DNA from: PALSA-693 sp963834725
Lineage (GTDB): Bacteria; Actinomycetota; Acidimicrobiia; Acidimicrobiales; Palsa-688
Direction of reading: 5' to 3'
NCBI GenBank assembly: GCA_963834725.1
Contig: CAWICN010000001.1
Coordinates: 3,596,001-3,660,000, forward strand
DNA: 64,000 nucleotides
The notes beneath the pieces are model-generated. The model made no database searches. It saw only the letters and a list, made by a program, of their open reading frames with translations, and was not told where the DNA came from. The first letter of the stretch is position 1; every line of letters begins with the position of its first letter. A program made the position numbers and the translations under genes. Of this stretch, positions 8,625-17,945 are shown in pieces.

Positions 8625-9584
8625 TGCTCTGATGCCAGTACTGCAAAGGTCGCCGTGCCACTCGACGACCACCCGGCGCGGACTCCCGCTGCCCAAAACC
8701 TCCCTCCCGGCATCTCGCCCATATTGTGGTCGACGGTCCGTCCGCTGCTTTCTACTCTTGCCCATACTTTGACGGTGACGATAGTCTCATGTTCCGAGAC
8801 GAGCAAGTAGGTTGGGCACTCGAAGAACTTGGTTCGGCCTTGTGTTGCGATCCGTTCCCCAGGCTAGGCATCGATCCACCGATCGTCAGTTGGCGAATTC
8901 GGTGGCGGAGGACATTTCGCCGGTGACGAGTATGGTTGATGAGCTGGGAGTGGGCCCGCGGCCGACGGGGCTTCCCCGTCGATGGAGGTTGTCGTCGCCT
9001 GACGTTGCGGTGACAAGGCGTCCGGCATGCCGTCAGCTGTCAACGGGGGGATCGGGCTCGGCTCGCCGTCAGGCGGCGGTCGAAGGGGCCGGCCCAGCGC
9101 CGGCGAGCCCGGGCCTGCGAGTTGGCTGCGCCGACGCAGTTGACCAGCCGAGCGGCGACAACGATCAGCTAGAGCCGACCTGTGCAGTTAAGGGGCGGCG
9201 CCTGTACTGGTTGCGCGACGATGACGGACGGTCCAGTGAATGGGGTTGTGGGCCAGCATGGCGGCTTGCACCAGGTCGAGTTAGCAGTGAAGTTGGTGGA
9301 GTGGTCGTCCTGGAGTTGGGCCCCTTGCTTCAGATCACGAGTAACAAGCTCGACGCAGCCTCTGGACCATCGAAGGCCTCGAGTTCCCTTGGCTTGTCAC
9401 CTCGGCAATGCGATCGGCGGTGTGGTCGAGGTCGATCCGGCCCGTCTTGTCGATGCCGGTCCATCAAAGCGTCGGAGACGCATACACGCGTCACCGATCA
9501 ATTCCGACTCCTTCTAAGCTCGAAGCCAATCCGCTCATGGCCCTCGTGAGCGGGTGTCGAATCGACCCAACGAAAGGACTCTGA
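8625..9584. other. Long intergenic stretch, no recognisable gene
   Basis: About 960 bases between the divergent ligase (minus) and TetR (plus) genes. Open frames occur because of the high GC content, but none shows a family motif, a good start context or codon-like composition. The last part holds the TetR ribosome-binding site AAAGGA before 9585. It may contain promoters for both neighbours and eroded sequence; nothing else is supportable. Confidence 0.5.
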
Positions 9585-10358
9585 ATGCCATCGTCCTCTG
9601 GATCGCCGGATGACTCCCAAGGGACATCGAGATCACGAGATGGCCGTCGGGCTTGGGAGCAGAGACGCCAAGAGCAGACGCGTCTCGCGCTCGTCGAGGC
9701 GGCGACAACGGTCTTCGTACGCGACGGCTTCGCGGCGACAACGATCGCCGGCATCACGGAGGAAGCCGGCGTTTCGACTGGCTCCTTCTACAATTACTTT
9801 CGAACGAAGGAGGAGATCTTGCGGGCAGTTGTCGAGCGTATCCGCGCTAGCTTCTACGGAGGGACGCCCTCGGCCCTCGACGCGACCTCGACGCTCGAAA
9901 TAGCTCGCAGTCATGGAGCCCATACGTATGATGACCTCTTTGAAGGACTTCAATTGTGCCTCCGTGGATTTCTCAAGAACTACCGCAAGCACGCATCCTT
10001 CCTGGAGCTCCTCGACGAGATCCCGAAGGTTGACCATCAGCTCAACGAGATTGGCAGGATGCTTCGTTGGCGGATTGTGGACAGCAACGTCCGCTTTATC
10101 GAAACATTGCAGAAGGAGGGACTCGCCGATCCAAGTCTCAATGCCTTCCACGCCGCAAACGCCCTGGGTGCTATGGTTGATCGATTTGCTTATCTCTGGT
10201 TCGTGCTAGGAGAGCCGTTCGAGGAGGATACGAGCCTTGAGCTCCTGACCACGTTCTGGTTGCGATCCTTGGGCGTCACGGAACAAATTGAAAAGAAGTT
10301 TGCCACCCGCGCAGACGGCAAGTCTGACTCGCGGACAGTTATCGAACGATCCGGTTGA
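9585..10358 (+). CDS. TetR/AcrR-family transcriptional regulator
   Basis: 257 residues. The N-terminal helix-turn-helix is clear at about residues 25-75: RLALVEAATTVFVRDGF, then TTIAGITEEAGVSTGSFYNYFRTKEEIL. The C-terminal ligand domain has its own helical pattern. The ATG at 9585 is preceded by AAAGGA. It is divergent from the acyl-CoA ligase at 7071-8594, which has an inverted repeat in its promoter, and convergent with the DUF7064-like gene at 10525. It probably represses the ligase cluster and responds to an acyl-CoA or pathway intermediate, as is usual in this family. Confidence 0.9.
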   Translation: MPSSSGSPDDSQGTSRSRDGRRAWEQRRQEQTRLALVEAATTVFVRDGFAATTIAGITEEAGVSTGSFYNYFRTKEEILRAVVERIRASFYGGTPSALDATSTLEIARSHGAHTYDDLFEGLQLCLRGFLKNYRKHASFLELLDEIPKVDHQLNEIGRMLRWRIVDSNVRFIETLQKEGLADPSLNAFHAANALGAMVDRFAYLWFVLGEPFEEDTSLELLTTFWLRSLGVTEQIEKKFATRADGKSDSRTVIERSG

Positions 10359-10524
10359 ATAACCTGAAGATCAGCTGTTCATTCTGCGAATGGATAATCA
10401 CCGACCCTGGCGCGATGACTCGGACCGCTATTTCGGGTACGCCTGTGTTCGGCAATCGCATCTCTCCTATATCGATCAGCCCCTGTCAGCAATGGAGGGC
10501 CGCTTCCAGTTCCCCCTGCCGCGT

Positions 10525-11532
10525 CTAGACGCCTAGCGTCGTGCCACTCTCCCCGCGGTGTAGCTGGTCGCGGGTGACGCCCTTCGCCCACCAGCACGAG
10601 GCCAGCCCGGCGCAGTCGCCCCATCCCTCGGCGTTCCAGAGGCCGGCCCCTTCGTATCCTCCACCGGTCCCCCCGCCTGAAACTGCGCCGAACATACGGT
10701 CCATATGCGTTTCCACGATCCGCCCGGTTACGTCGCTCACGCGGAGGGATATGTTGTACATCTCTCCAGCAGCCGTATAGCTGGAGGTTTCTTCGATGGA
10801 GGTCACGGCAGCCATGTCCTCCCCGACTGCGATGTATCCCCGCGGCAACTCGCGTCCGGGCGGTCCCAGCAGTTGCGCCTTGACCGACAGGCTGCCGTCG
10901 GCTCTCTGCAGCGCGTACGTCTTTAGGTTATTCTGACCAAACAAGGTTGAGTCACGTGTTCCCCAGGAATGGTCGGAGTCTCCGCTTGTTTTGACCCGAT
11001 ATGTGTTGGACCCAATCACTAGCTCGCCGTCGGCCTTCCAGCCTCGGTGATACCGATTCTTCGCCAGCCATGAGGGCGTCGGGTGGATATTATCCCTGAA
11101 GTCCCAGGGGCGCGTCATAAAGTCACAGTTGAGGTGGAAACTGGCGTTGTCTTCATCCTCGAAACCAAGGTGATAGCGCTTCAGGGGTTCCTGACGACGC
11201 ATTTTGAGGCCGGCGAACTCGACATCGTCGAGATCTTCTTCGATCAGCCCAGCTGCGTCGCTCCGGTAGCAGTACACCCAACTGCCGCCCGGTCCCTGGT
11301 AGAGGTGGCCAGGTGACTCCCAGGCCAAGGTATTCGAGTCATCAGACGTGGCGACGCCATGATAGAAGCTCACCAGCATCCCGGTCTTCTTCTCCTGGTT
11401 CGGCAGCACCCAGAAGTAGATCCACGCACCGATTTTGTTGGCCGGGTCCGAGAAGTTGAAGTACCAACTCTCACGCCACAACGGGTCGTCGTCCCAACTG
11501 TGGCGAAGCTCGTCCGACGCCTCCAACACCAT
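10525..11532 (-). CDS. DUF7064/AttH-CrtC-like protein, DHSWG motif (type B)
   Basis: 335 residues with ATG 11532 behind GAGAGGAG. It carries SGDSDHSWGTRD and an N-terminal block WRESWYFNFSDPANKIGAW followed by GMLVSFYHG. These are shared almost word for word with the protein at 23906-24895 and differ from the two type A proteins. Trp- and His-rich motifs at barrel ends recall the active site of CrtC-like hydratases, but no activity is proven. It is the last gene of the leftward run containing the Liv-type transporter, separated from it by a 238-nt gap with strong inverted repeats. Confidence 0.7.
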   Translation of the reverse strand: MVLEASDELRHSWDDDPLWRESWYFNFSDPANKIGAWIYFWVLPNQEKKTGMLVSFYHGVATSDDSNTLAWESPGHLYQGPGGSWVYCYRSDAAGLIEEDLDDVEFAGLKMRRQEPLKRYHLGFEDEDNASFHLNCDFMTRPWDFRDNIHPTPSWLAKNRYHRGWKADGELVIGSNTYRVKTSGDSDHSWGTRDSTLFGQNNLKTYALQRADGSLSVKAQLLGPPGRELPRGYIAVGEDMAAVTSIEETSSYTAAGEMYNISLRVSDVTGRIVETHMDRMFGAVSGGGTGGGYEGAGLWNAEGWGDCAGLASCWWAKGVTRDQLHRGESGTTLGV

Positions 11533-11603
11533 CTCATACTCCTCTCTATTCGCTCACTTCTCATCGACTGCGCCTCGCTTCGACGACGATTAATAAAAAT
11601 CGG

Positions 11604-11673
11604 GCCACTTGCGCAGTGTCGATTGACAGGAGTCAATGGTCCCCGGGGGAAGGGACTGAACTGCGCAAGTGGC
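11604..11673. promoter_or_regulatory. Paired 14-bp inverted repeats with an inner hairpin
   Basis: GCCACTTGCGCAGT at 11604-11617 recurs as its exact reverse complement at 11660-11673. Between them lies a small perfect hairpin ATTGAC-AGGA-GTCAAT (11622-11637). The region separates the transporter gene from the DUF7064-like gene downstream. It could be two operator copies facing each other, since each half contains a near-palindromic TTGCGCA core, or a transcript-folding element or terminator. Confidence 0.5.
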
Positions 11674-11770
11674 GCCGAGATCCGTTGCCGAGCAACTCCA
11701 AAATATGTTCCGACTTTTGCTGCATGTAGACGACTTCTTCGTGGACAGTCTTGACCATGAACGACGGGCC

Positions 11771-14700
11771 TCATCGCTTCGCCTGGGCCTCCTGTGCCTG
11801 CCCTGAGACGTTGGAGGACCCCTGGTAGCCGCCGAGATAGCTGGCCACGACCTGGCTGTCGTTCAAGACGTCGCTCGGGCTTCCCTCAGCGATGATCCGC
11901 CCCAGGTCCAGGGCGTACACACGGTCGCACAGGGTCCTGATCAGGCGCATGTCATGCTCGATCAGCAGGATCGAGCAATCGATTTCTGTCTGTATCCATC
12001 GAAGCAGCGGCCCCAGAGCTTCGGTCTCCGCTTCCGCGATTCCTGCCGATGGCTCGTCCAGCAATAGCAGCCGCGGACGTTCCAGCAGCGTAGACACCAG
12101 TTCCACCACCCGCCTGGTGCCGGTAGACAACTCGTTGATCATCTTATACTGGAACGCCTCGAGGCCGGTGGCCGCGATCAACCGCTCCACTCTTTCTTGC
12201 TTTTCGCGCTCCTGTCGCACCGCGGCGGGCAGCCCGATCAGGGCCGCCCCGATCCTGGTCGGCTTTTCGCTCTCAGAGGCGACCATGAGGGTCTCCTGGA
12301 CAGTCAGGCCTGAAAAAAGCCGGGCATCCTGGAACCCCCTGCTGACCCCCATCCGGGCCCGCCCGGTCACGGAGCGGTGGGTGACGTTGCGGTTGAACAG
12401 GGTGATGGCGCCACCCTGGGATCGAACGTAACCGGAAACGCAATCCAACAAGGTGGTCTTCCCAGCGCCGTTCCCCCCGATCAGTCCGACGGTCTCGCCC
12501 GGCCAGACCTCCAGTGAGGCGTCGCTGAGAGCATGTACACCACCGAAGCTCACGCTCACCTTCTGCACTCGCAGCAACGGCTGGGCTTGGTTGTCGGGAC
12601 CTTCCGCGCCATCCCGGGGCGCCGCCTCACTCCCCGTCAGCGCCCTTTCGGGCTTGCGGGGTGGCGGTGCCCACGGGTTCAATCCCGTATCGCCAGGCTC
12701 GCCAGTGCGGCCGTCCGGTGCCTGTTCGAGTTCCCGTCTCCTGCGGGCGGCGGCGTCTTGAATTTCGGTCAAATTGGACCGGCCGACCTGTTGCCCGCGG
12801 AGCACGGGCACCTCCCCGACTGCATCGACGTGGCGCCCGACGGCTACAGCGGCCAGCATGCGCAACGGCGGCACGATAGGCGGCAAGGGCTCAAGCCCCA
12901 GCTCCCGCCGAGCCAGCCACTGGGCCAAGCCATCCCGGGCCGCGTAGACCACCCTCATGATGCCGCCCGGCGCATACATCAGGAATATCAACAGGCCGGT
13001 GCCTGACACCAGGAATGAGACCAGCGGGCTTGGTTTGGCCAGCAGGGTGGGGGCAACGATGATGAGTGGCCCGATGATCGACCCGGCGATGGATCCCAAT
13101 CCGCCCACCACAACGGCGGAAAGGACGGTGAGGCCGGCATTGGACGGGAATGACGTGGAATCGAAGTTCTGTTGGGTGTAGGCGAAGATGACACCGGCCA
13201 CCGCGGCCAGAAAGCCCGACATCAGAAAGGCCAGGACCCGGACCTTGGTCGCCGAGATCCCCCACGCCCTGGCCGCCCGGTCATTGTCCCGGACCGCGAC
13301 CAGCAACCGGCGGGGGCCGGCCTTTCGGTAGCGGAACAACAGGATGACCACCAGCAACGTGATGCCAGCCGCGGACAGATACATGGCCCGGAATCCACTC
13401 AGCACCTGTGGCCGGGATACATACACGCCGGTTGGGTTGGTCACCACCAGATTCGACGTGAACATCCACTGCTCGGCCAGCACCGCAAACGCGAGGGTGG
13501 TCAGCGCCAGGTACAAGCCCTGGATTCGAAGGGCGGGTAATCCGATCACCAGGCTAATGGCCGCCCCGATCACGCCCGCGATCAGGAGGACCAGCGGGAA
13601 GGGTAGACCATGACTCACGAGCCGGGCCGTGGCGAAGGCGCCCAAGCCCACGAGGGCGAACTGGCCCAGCGATACCTGGCCTCCCCATCCGGTCAGCAGG
13701 CACAGGGACAGGCCGGCGATGCAATACGTGCAGGTGATGGAGAGGCCGAACGCCGTGAACTGGTGGTTAAATCCGGCCACCGCGATGAACGGGATCAGAA
13801 GACTGATGGCGACGGCCACCGCGATACCGCCCCACCGCAACCGGCGGACGCTACGGAGCTCGGCGATCTCGCGCGGCAGCGGCCGGGCCTCCCCGGTCAC
13901 CAGTTCGATGCCCCCCGACTCATCCCCGGTCCTGCCTAGGTCCCGGGCTCTCAACAGCAGGGCGCCGAGGAGCACCAGGAAGACCACCACCTCGGCGCTG
14001 CCGGCCGAGTGCAGATTGGCCAGCGCCACCGACTCGACGATCCCGATGCCGATCGCCGCCGTAAAGGCCTGGGGCAGGCTGGTCATACGGGCGATCAGGG
14101 CCGCGCCAAAAGCGGGCACAAGAGCCGCCACGGACAGACCGGGAGTCCCCAGACCCGCTATCCCGGCGAAGGTCTTGGGAGCCAGAAGGATGCCTGCCAG
14201 CGTCGAAAGGAGGCCGCTGATCAGCCACACCAATGTGGACATACGCCTGACCGAGATCCCCGACAGGCGAGCGAGGTCCGCGTTCCCCGACGCCGCCCGG
14301 ATGGCGCGGCCGTACCGGCTCCAGCGAAGAAATATTGACAGGACGATTGCGGCGGCCGGGACCACGATGAAGGTCAGGATGTCGCTTCCGCTCAAGATCA
14401 GCGCGCCCACACTCAGATGAAATGGGAAGGTCGGGGCCGGATAACCTTGCCGGGTCAGGGCCAGAGAGTTGGGCTGCAGCTGGGTGATCTGGGTCACCGC
14501 CAGGAGGAGCTCCGCCACCCCGATCGTGGCGATCATCAGAACCAGCCGCGACGACTTGAAGAGACGTCGCACCACCGTGAGCTCGATCAGACCCCCGCAG
14601 GCCACCCCGATCACCAACGCCGCGGCGAAACCGACCCAATACGGCCAATGCCAGTCCAGGACCACCTTGGCCAGGATGACGACCGCCACCGCACCTATTT

Positions 14701-14821
14701 CGGCTTGCGCGAAGTTGATGAACCGGGAGGCCCGGTAGATCAGCACCAGTCCCATCGCCACCGCCGCGTAGGACAGTCCGTTGATAACGCCCAGGACCAC
14801 CGAGCTACCTGTCAGAGTCAT
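11771..14821 (-). CDS. Fused Liv-type ABC transporter: permease-permease-ATPase (LivH-LivM-LivG)
   Basis: About 1016 residues from ATG 14821; the stop of the upstream gene overlaps it as ATGA. Roughly, residues 1-300 are a LivH-type permease (GLSYAAVAMGLVLIYRASRFINFAQAEIG), 325-640 a LivM-type permease (LTGWGGQVSLGQFALVGLGA), then a linker. The last 250 residues are a LivG-type ATPase with Walker A GGNGAGKTT, signature LSTGTRR and Walker B LLLLDEPSAGI. These are normally three separate proteins. Together with the ATPase half of the next gene it should form a complete inner-membrane importer fed by the lipoproteins at 20544 and 1-231. The substrate is unknown and need not be an amino acid. Confidence 0.92.
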   Translation of the reverse strand: MTLTGSSVVLGVINGLSYAAVAMGLVLIYRASRFINFAQAEIGAVAVVILAKVVLDWHWPYWVGFAAALVIGVACGGLIELTVVRRLFKSSRLVLMIATIGVAELLLAVTQITQLQPNSLALTRQGYPAPTFPFHLSVGALILSGSDILTFIVVPAAAIVLSIFLRWSRYGRAIRAASGNADLARLSGISVRRMSTLVWLISGLLSTLAGILLAPKTFAGIAGLGTPGLSVAALVPAFGAALIARMTSLPQAFTAAIGIGIVESVALANLHSAGSAEVVVFLVLLGALLLRARDLGRTGDESGGIELVTGEARPLPREIAELRSVRRLRWGGIAVAVAISLLIPFIAVAGFNHQFTAFGLSITCTYCIAGLSLCLLTGWGGQVSLGQFALVGLGAFATARLVSHGLPFPLVLLIAGVIGAAISLVIGLPALRIQGLYLALTTLAFAVLAEQWMFTSNLVVTNPTGVYVSRPQVLSGFRAMYLSAAGITLLVVILLFRYRKAGPRRLLVAVRDNDRAARAWGISATKVRVLAFLMSGFLAAVAGVIFAYTQQNFDSTSFPSNAGLTVLSAVVVGGLGSIAGSIIGPLIIVAPTLLAKPSPLVSFLVSGTGLLIFLMYAPGGIMRVVYAARDGLAQWLARRELGLEPLPPIVPPLRMLAAVAVGRHVDAVGEVPVLRGQQVGRSNLTEIQDAAARRRRELEQAPDGRTGEPGDTGLNPWAPPPRKPERALTGSEAAPRDGAEGPDNQAQPLLRVQKVSVSFGGVHALSDASLEVWPGETVGLIGGNGAGKTTLLDCVSGYVRSQGGAITLFNRNVTHRSVTGRARMGVSRGFQDARLFSGLTVQETLMVASESEKPTRIGAALIGLPAAVRQEREKQERVERLIAATGLEAFQYKMINELSTGTRRVVELVSTLLERPRLLLLDEPSAGIAEAETEALGPLLRWIQTEIDCSILLIEHDMRLIRTLCDRVYALDLGRIIAEGSPSDVLNDSQVVASYLGGYQGSSNVSGQAQEAQAKR

Positions 14822-17058
14822 GGCTGCTCCGGGATCGCACCAGCCAGGAACACTGACCGAATCAGGTCGGGTCGTCCGGCCAGTTCCGCCGTAGGCCCCG
14901 CGAAACGGACCCTCCCCTTCTCCAAAAACGCCGTTTTGGTCGACACCTCCAGCGCAATCCCCACCGACTGGTCCACGATGATCATCGAGGTGCCCTTCGC
15001 GTTCATCTCCCGCAGGATCGCTAACAGCGACTGAACGACGGCAGGTGACAGCCCCAGGGCGAGCTCGTCGATACAAAGGAGTCGCGGCCGCAGGATGAAG
15101 GCACGAGATAGGGCCAGCATCTGCTGCTCACCACCCGACAGCTTTCCGGCTGGCTGCCGGCGCCTCTCGTTTAATACCGGGAACCAATGGTAAATCTGCT
15201 CCATGTCGGCATCGATGCGGCGCTTGTCCCGGGCGAAATGGTAGCCCCCCATTCTCAGATTCTCCTCGACGCTGAGCAGCGGGAACACCCCCTTGCCGCC
15301 CGGCATCAACGAGATGCCCAGGGTTATCAGCTGCTCAGCATCCAGATAAGTGGTGTCCTCGCCCAGGAACCGTATGGAGCCTCGGAGCGGATGCTCCAAG
15401 CCGCAGATATTACGCAACAAGGTCGATTTACCGGCACCGTTCGTGCCCAGGAGCGAGAAGATCTCCCCTTCAGGGACATCCAGGTCGATACCAAAGAGGA
15501 TCTGCACCGGACCGTAAAAGAAGTCCACATTTCGCACCTCAACCAGGTTGTGCGAACCCTGCAGCCGTCGTTGGGCGGACCGGTCCGCCTCCTTGATGTC
15601 CTCCACAACCATACCGATGTCGGCGGTGACAAAGCGCGATCCATAGACGACCAGGACCCCTGCTACCACCCCGGGGATGATCAGAAGGGTGTAGGCGAAC
15701 CGTGGGTTGGTGGCATCCGATATCGCCCCCAACAGGATCCCGCCCAACAATCCTCCCATCAGGAACGTGGCGATATTCAACATCGCGAAGCTCAAAGAGC
15801 GAAGCGGAGGAGGAGCGATGGCCGCCAACATCATGCGCAGGGGAGCAAAAGCGATCGACGTAACCGCCACCGCCAACGTATAGATCAGGACAACCGCCCA
15901 CAGGGCGGGAAGGTACAGCGCGCCTGAGGCCACGATCGTAAACAGCGGTATCGACGCCCCCATCAAGAACAGGGGCCAGGAGGGCCTGGTCCGAAAAAGA
16001 CGGTCCCCCACGATCCCACCTATCGGAAGACCAATCACGCTGCCGGCGGCGGCGATCGAAAACACGACGCCGCGACCCAGAGGACCAAGCCCCCAGTGAT
16101 GCTGGAAATACAAGCTCAGCAGCGTCGGACCACCGATCACCGCGAACCCCAAGACCCCCATCCCCACGTAGAGATACCTGAGCGATTGTATCTCCATCAA
16201 ACGGTGCATCCCGGTGGCGAACGGTATACGCGGCCAGTGCGGTTCGGACACCTGGTCGGACGAAACCGCCTCGACCGTGGGTGCCTGGACCACCCCCTTG
16301 CGCTCGTGGCCGCCCCGGTCAGGCTCCCGCAAAAACATGGCGCGCACCGCCAGAATGATCCCCAGGGGCGCGATAACGACAAAAGCCCACCGCCAACCGC
16401 TCTTGCCACCCGCTATCCAGGCCACCAGACCGGCGACCAGGGGGCCCAAGAGGCCGCCGATCGGATAGGCGGTGAACTGTGCCGCATAGATCCTCGAGCG
16501 GGCCGCCACGGGGTAGTAGTCGGCCAGCATGCCGCCCTGCACCGGCTCGAGCGACGAAACCCCTGACCCAATGCCGATGCGAGCTAGACCGAGCAGGAAG
16601 GTGGTCGTCGCGATAGCGGTAAAGGCGACGAACACGCTCCACAGCGTCGCGCCCAGAGCGACCAGGCGCGCCCGACGTCCACGGTCGGCCAGGATCGCCC
16701 ACGGAATAGTGAGAGGGACCACCAGCACCGCACTGGCCGCGTTGATCCCCAGCAGCGTTGTCGTCTTCAGATGAAAGGTCTGAGCGATATTCGGGGCCAA
16801 CGTAGCGAAGGCGTTCTGGTCAAGCTGGGTGACCGAGTAGATCCCGCCCAGGACGAGCAGCGGTGCGGCTCCATACCGTCGAAGGACGTCGCGCAGCCTT
16901 GGGGCCTCCGCCCCACCTTCCTCCTCCAGACCGGGGACGACCCCAGTGTCAGCCTGCCCGCCAGATATCAGATGCTCACCCGACTCGGTTAGCACCTTCG
17001 CCAGTCGGGCCAACTCATCGGGGCTCTCCGGACCGACCCCCGCTCCGACGATGGTCAT
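14818..17058 (-). CDS. MFS permease fused to a LivF-type ABC ATPase
   Basis: 746 residues. After about 60 soluble residues comes a 12-helix MFS unit (GGIYSVTQLDQNAFATLAPNI, then ILADRGRRARLVALGA as the loop 2-3 motif). From about residue 505 there is a LivF-like ATPase: Walker A GTNGAGKSTLL, signature LSGGEQQMLALSRA and Walker B LLCIDELALGLSP. The MFS part has no known role in Liv transporters, so this chain joins two transporter superfamilies. It overlaps the genes on both sides by 4 nt (ATGA at 17055-17058 and 14818-14821), so all three are probably made together. The ATPase half should pair with the LivG half of the downstream protein. Confidence 0.92.
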   Translation of the reverse strand: MTIVGAGVGPESPDELARLAKVLTESGEHLISGGQADTGVVPGLEEEGGAEAPRLRDVLRRYGAAPLLVLGGIYSVTQLDQNAFATLAPNIAQTFHLKTTTLLGINAASAVLVVPLTIPWAILADRGRRARLVALGATLWSVFVAFTAIATTTFLLGLARIGIGSGVSSLEPVQGGMLADYYPVAARSRIYAAQFTAYPIGGLLGPLVAGLVAWIAGGKSGWRWAFVVIAPLGIILAVRAMFLREPDRGGHERKGVVQAPTVEAVSSDQVSEPHWPRIPFATGMHRLMEIQSLRYLYVGMGVLGFAVIGGPTLLSLYFQHHWGLGPLGRGVVFSIAAAGSVIGLPIGGIVGDRLFRTRPSWPLFLMGASIPLFTIVASGALYLPALWAVVLIYTLAVAVTSIAFAPLRMMLAAIAPPPLRSLSFAMLNIATFLMGGLLGGILLGAISDATNPRFAYTLLIIPGVVAGVLVVYGSRFVTADIGMVVEDIKEADRSAQRRLQGSHNLVEVRNVDFFYGPVQILFGIDLDVPEGEIFSLLGTNGAGKSTLLRNICGLEHPLRGSIRFLGEDTTYLDAEQLITLGISLMPGGKGVFPLLSVEENLRMGGYHFARDKRRIDADMEQIYHWFPVLNERRRQPAGKLSGGEQQMLALSRAFILRPRLLCIDELALGLSPAVVQSLLAILREMNAKGTSMIIVDQSVGIALEVSTKTAFLEKGRVRFAGPTAELAGRPDLIRSVFLAGAIPEQP

Positions 17059-17900
17059 CCCGCTACATCCTCGCTCGTCCCGGCCGCTCCATCCTGCCGG
17101 ACACCCGGCCTGGTGCCGGCCTCCGGGTCCCTGCCCCGAGGGGAGTGGGCGTTACCTGGTACCAACGCTCCATCTGCACTGATGGCATTGATCCACACAT
17201 TCGCAAGTGTCTCGGCCACAACTAACACCCCCCGCGCACTACAATCTCTTCCTTCTTCGACAAACCAGCGTTGCGCGAACTCCTCCATCATCGCCAGTAG
17301 AGCTCGCGACGCGATCTCCGGATCGATGCCCTCCGGCGCCGCGAGGAGGATGCCTTTCTTGATACGTTCCAGGCGAGGCTCACGGAGGCGATTCCTCGCC
17401 TCCCGGATATCGTCATCGAACGCCTCGGCCGCGTCCCAGACCTTCGAAAGCTCCAGGTTTGACACGAAGTCACTGAGCCACCACAGTATGTCGAGGCGCA
17501 AGTGCTCAGACAGCGTCGATGAGTTGACCCTCCGGTTGGCCCGCCCTTGGCCTGCTTCCAGTGTGAGGCCTACCAGCACATCCCGTCGGTTCTCAAAGTA
17601 CTCGTAGAAGGTGCCATGGCCAACGCCGGCTGCTTCGACAATGTCTGGCACCGACGTTCTGTGAAAGCCCTTCTCCGCGAACAAGGACAAGGCGGCATCC
17701 AGAATGGTGCCTCGTGTCGCCTCACCCTTCTTTGTAGCGGGCTTCTTCTGGGACGTCGGCGTCGGCGTGTCTGACGCGCTGGCCCGCTTCGAAGCAATCG
17801 ACGCCGGCCCCGCTGACCTACTGTTCCCGCCATACTCTCCATTTTCGGGCATAGGTATCCGCCTACCTGTTGTGTTGGAGGAGGACGTTCCTTCCCCCAT
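17055..17900 (-). CDS. TetR/AcrR-family transcriptional regulator
   Basis: Up to 281 residues. An HTH spans about residues 60-105: TILDAALSLFAEKGFHRTSVPDIVEAAGVGHGTFYEYFENRRDVL. The start is uncertain: ATG 17900 gives a disordered Ser/Lys-rich leader, and ATG 17852 is also possible; neither has a strong ribosome-binding site. It is embedded in the transporter operon and overlaps the MFS-LivF gene by 4 nt, so it is probably an autoregulating sensor of the transported compound. A GGTAT-AA-ATACC palindrome at 17907-17918 lies just before it. Confidence 0.88.
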   Translation of the reverse strand: MGEGTSSSNTTGRRIPMPENGEYGGNSRSAGPASIASKRASASDTPTPTSQKKPATKKGEATRGTILDAALSLFAEKGFHRTSVPDIVEAAGVGHGTFYEYFENRRDVLVGLTLEAGQGRANRRVNSSTLSEHLRLDILWWLSDFVSNLELSKVWDAAEAFDDDIREARNRLREPRLERIKKGILLAAPEGIDPEIASRALLAMMEEFAQRWFVEEGRDCSARGVLVVAETLANVWINAISADGALVPGNAHSPRGRDPEAGTRPGVRQDGAAGTSEDVAG

Positions 17901-17906
17901 CCACGA

Positions 17907-17918
17907 GGTATAAATACC
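17907..17918. promoter_or_regulatory. Short palindrome before the TetR gene
   Basis: GGTAT-AA-ATACC lies in the 45-nt gap between the PEP-utilizing enzyme gene and the TetR gene, 7 nt upstream of the longer TetR start. It could be a TetR site or part of a small internal promoter; the arms are short, so this is tentative. Confidence 0.3.
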
Positions 17919-17945
17919 CTCTGGTCCTGTCGCGTCGCGGGCCCA

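Noticed and set aside
8812..9549. 245-codon plus-strand open frame in the intergenic region
   Set aside because: Low-complexity Arg/Pro/Ser composition, no motif and no ribosome-binding site; its end overlaps nothing functional.
12664..12700. GGGTTCAATCCCG, resembling a tRNA T-arm
   Set aside because: It lies inside the linker of the fused Liv transporter gene, and no acceptor, D or anticodon arms can be paired around it.
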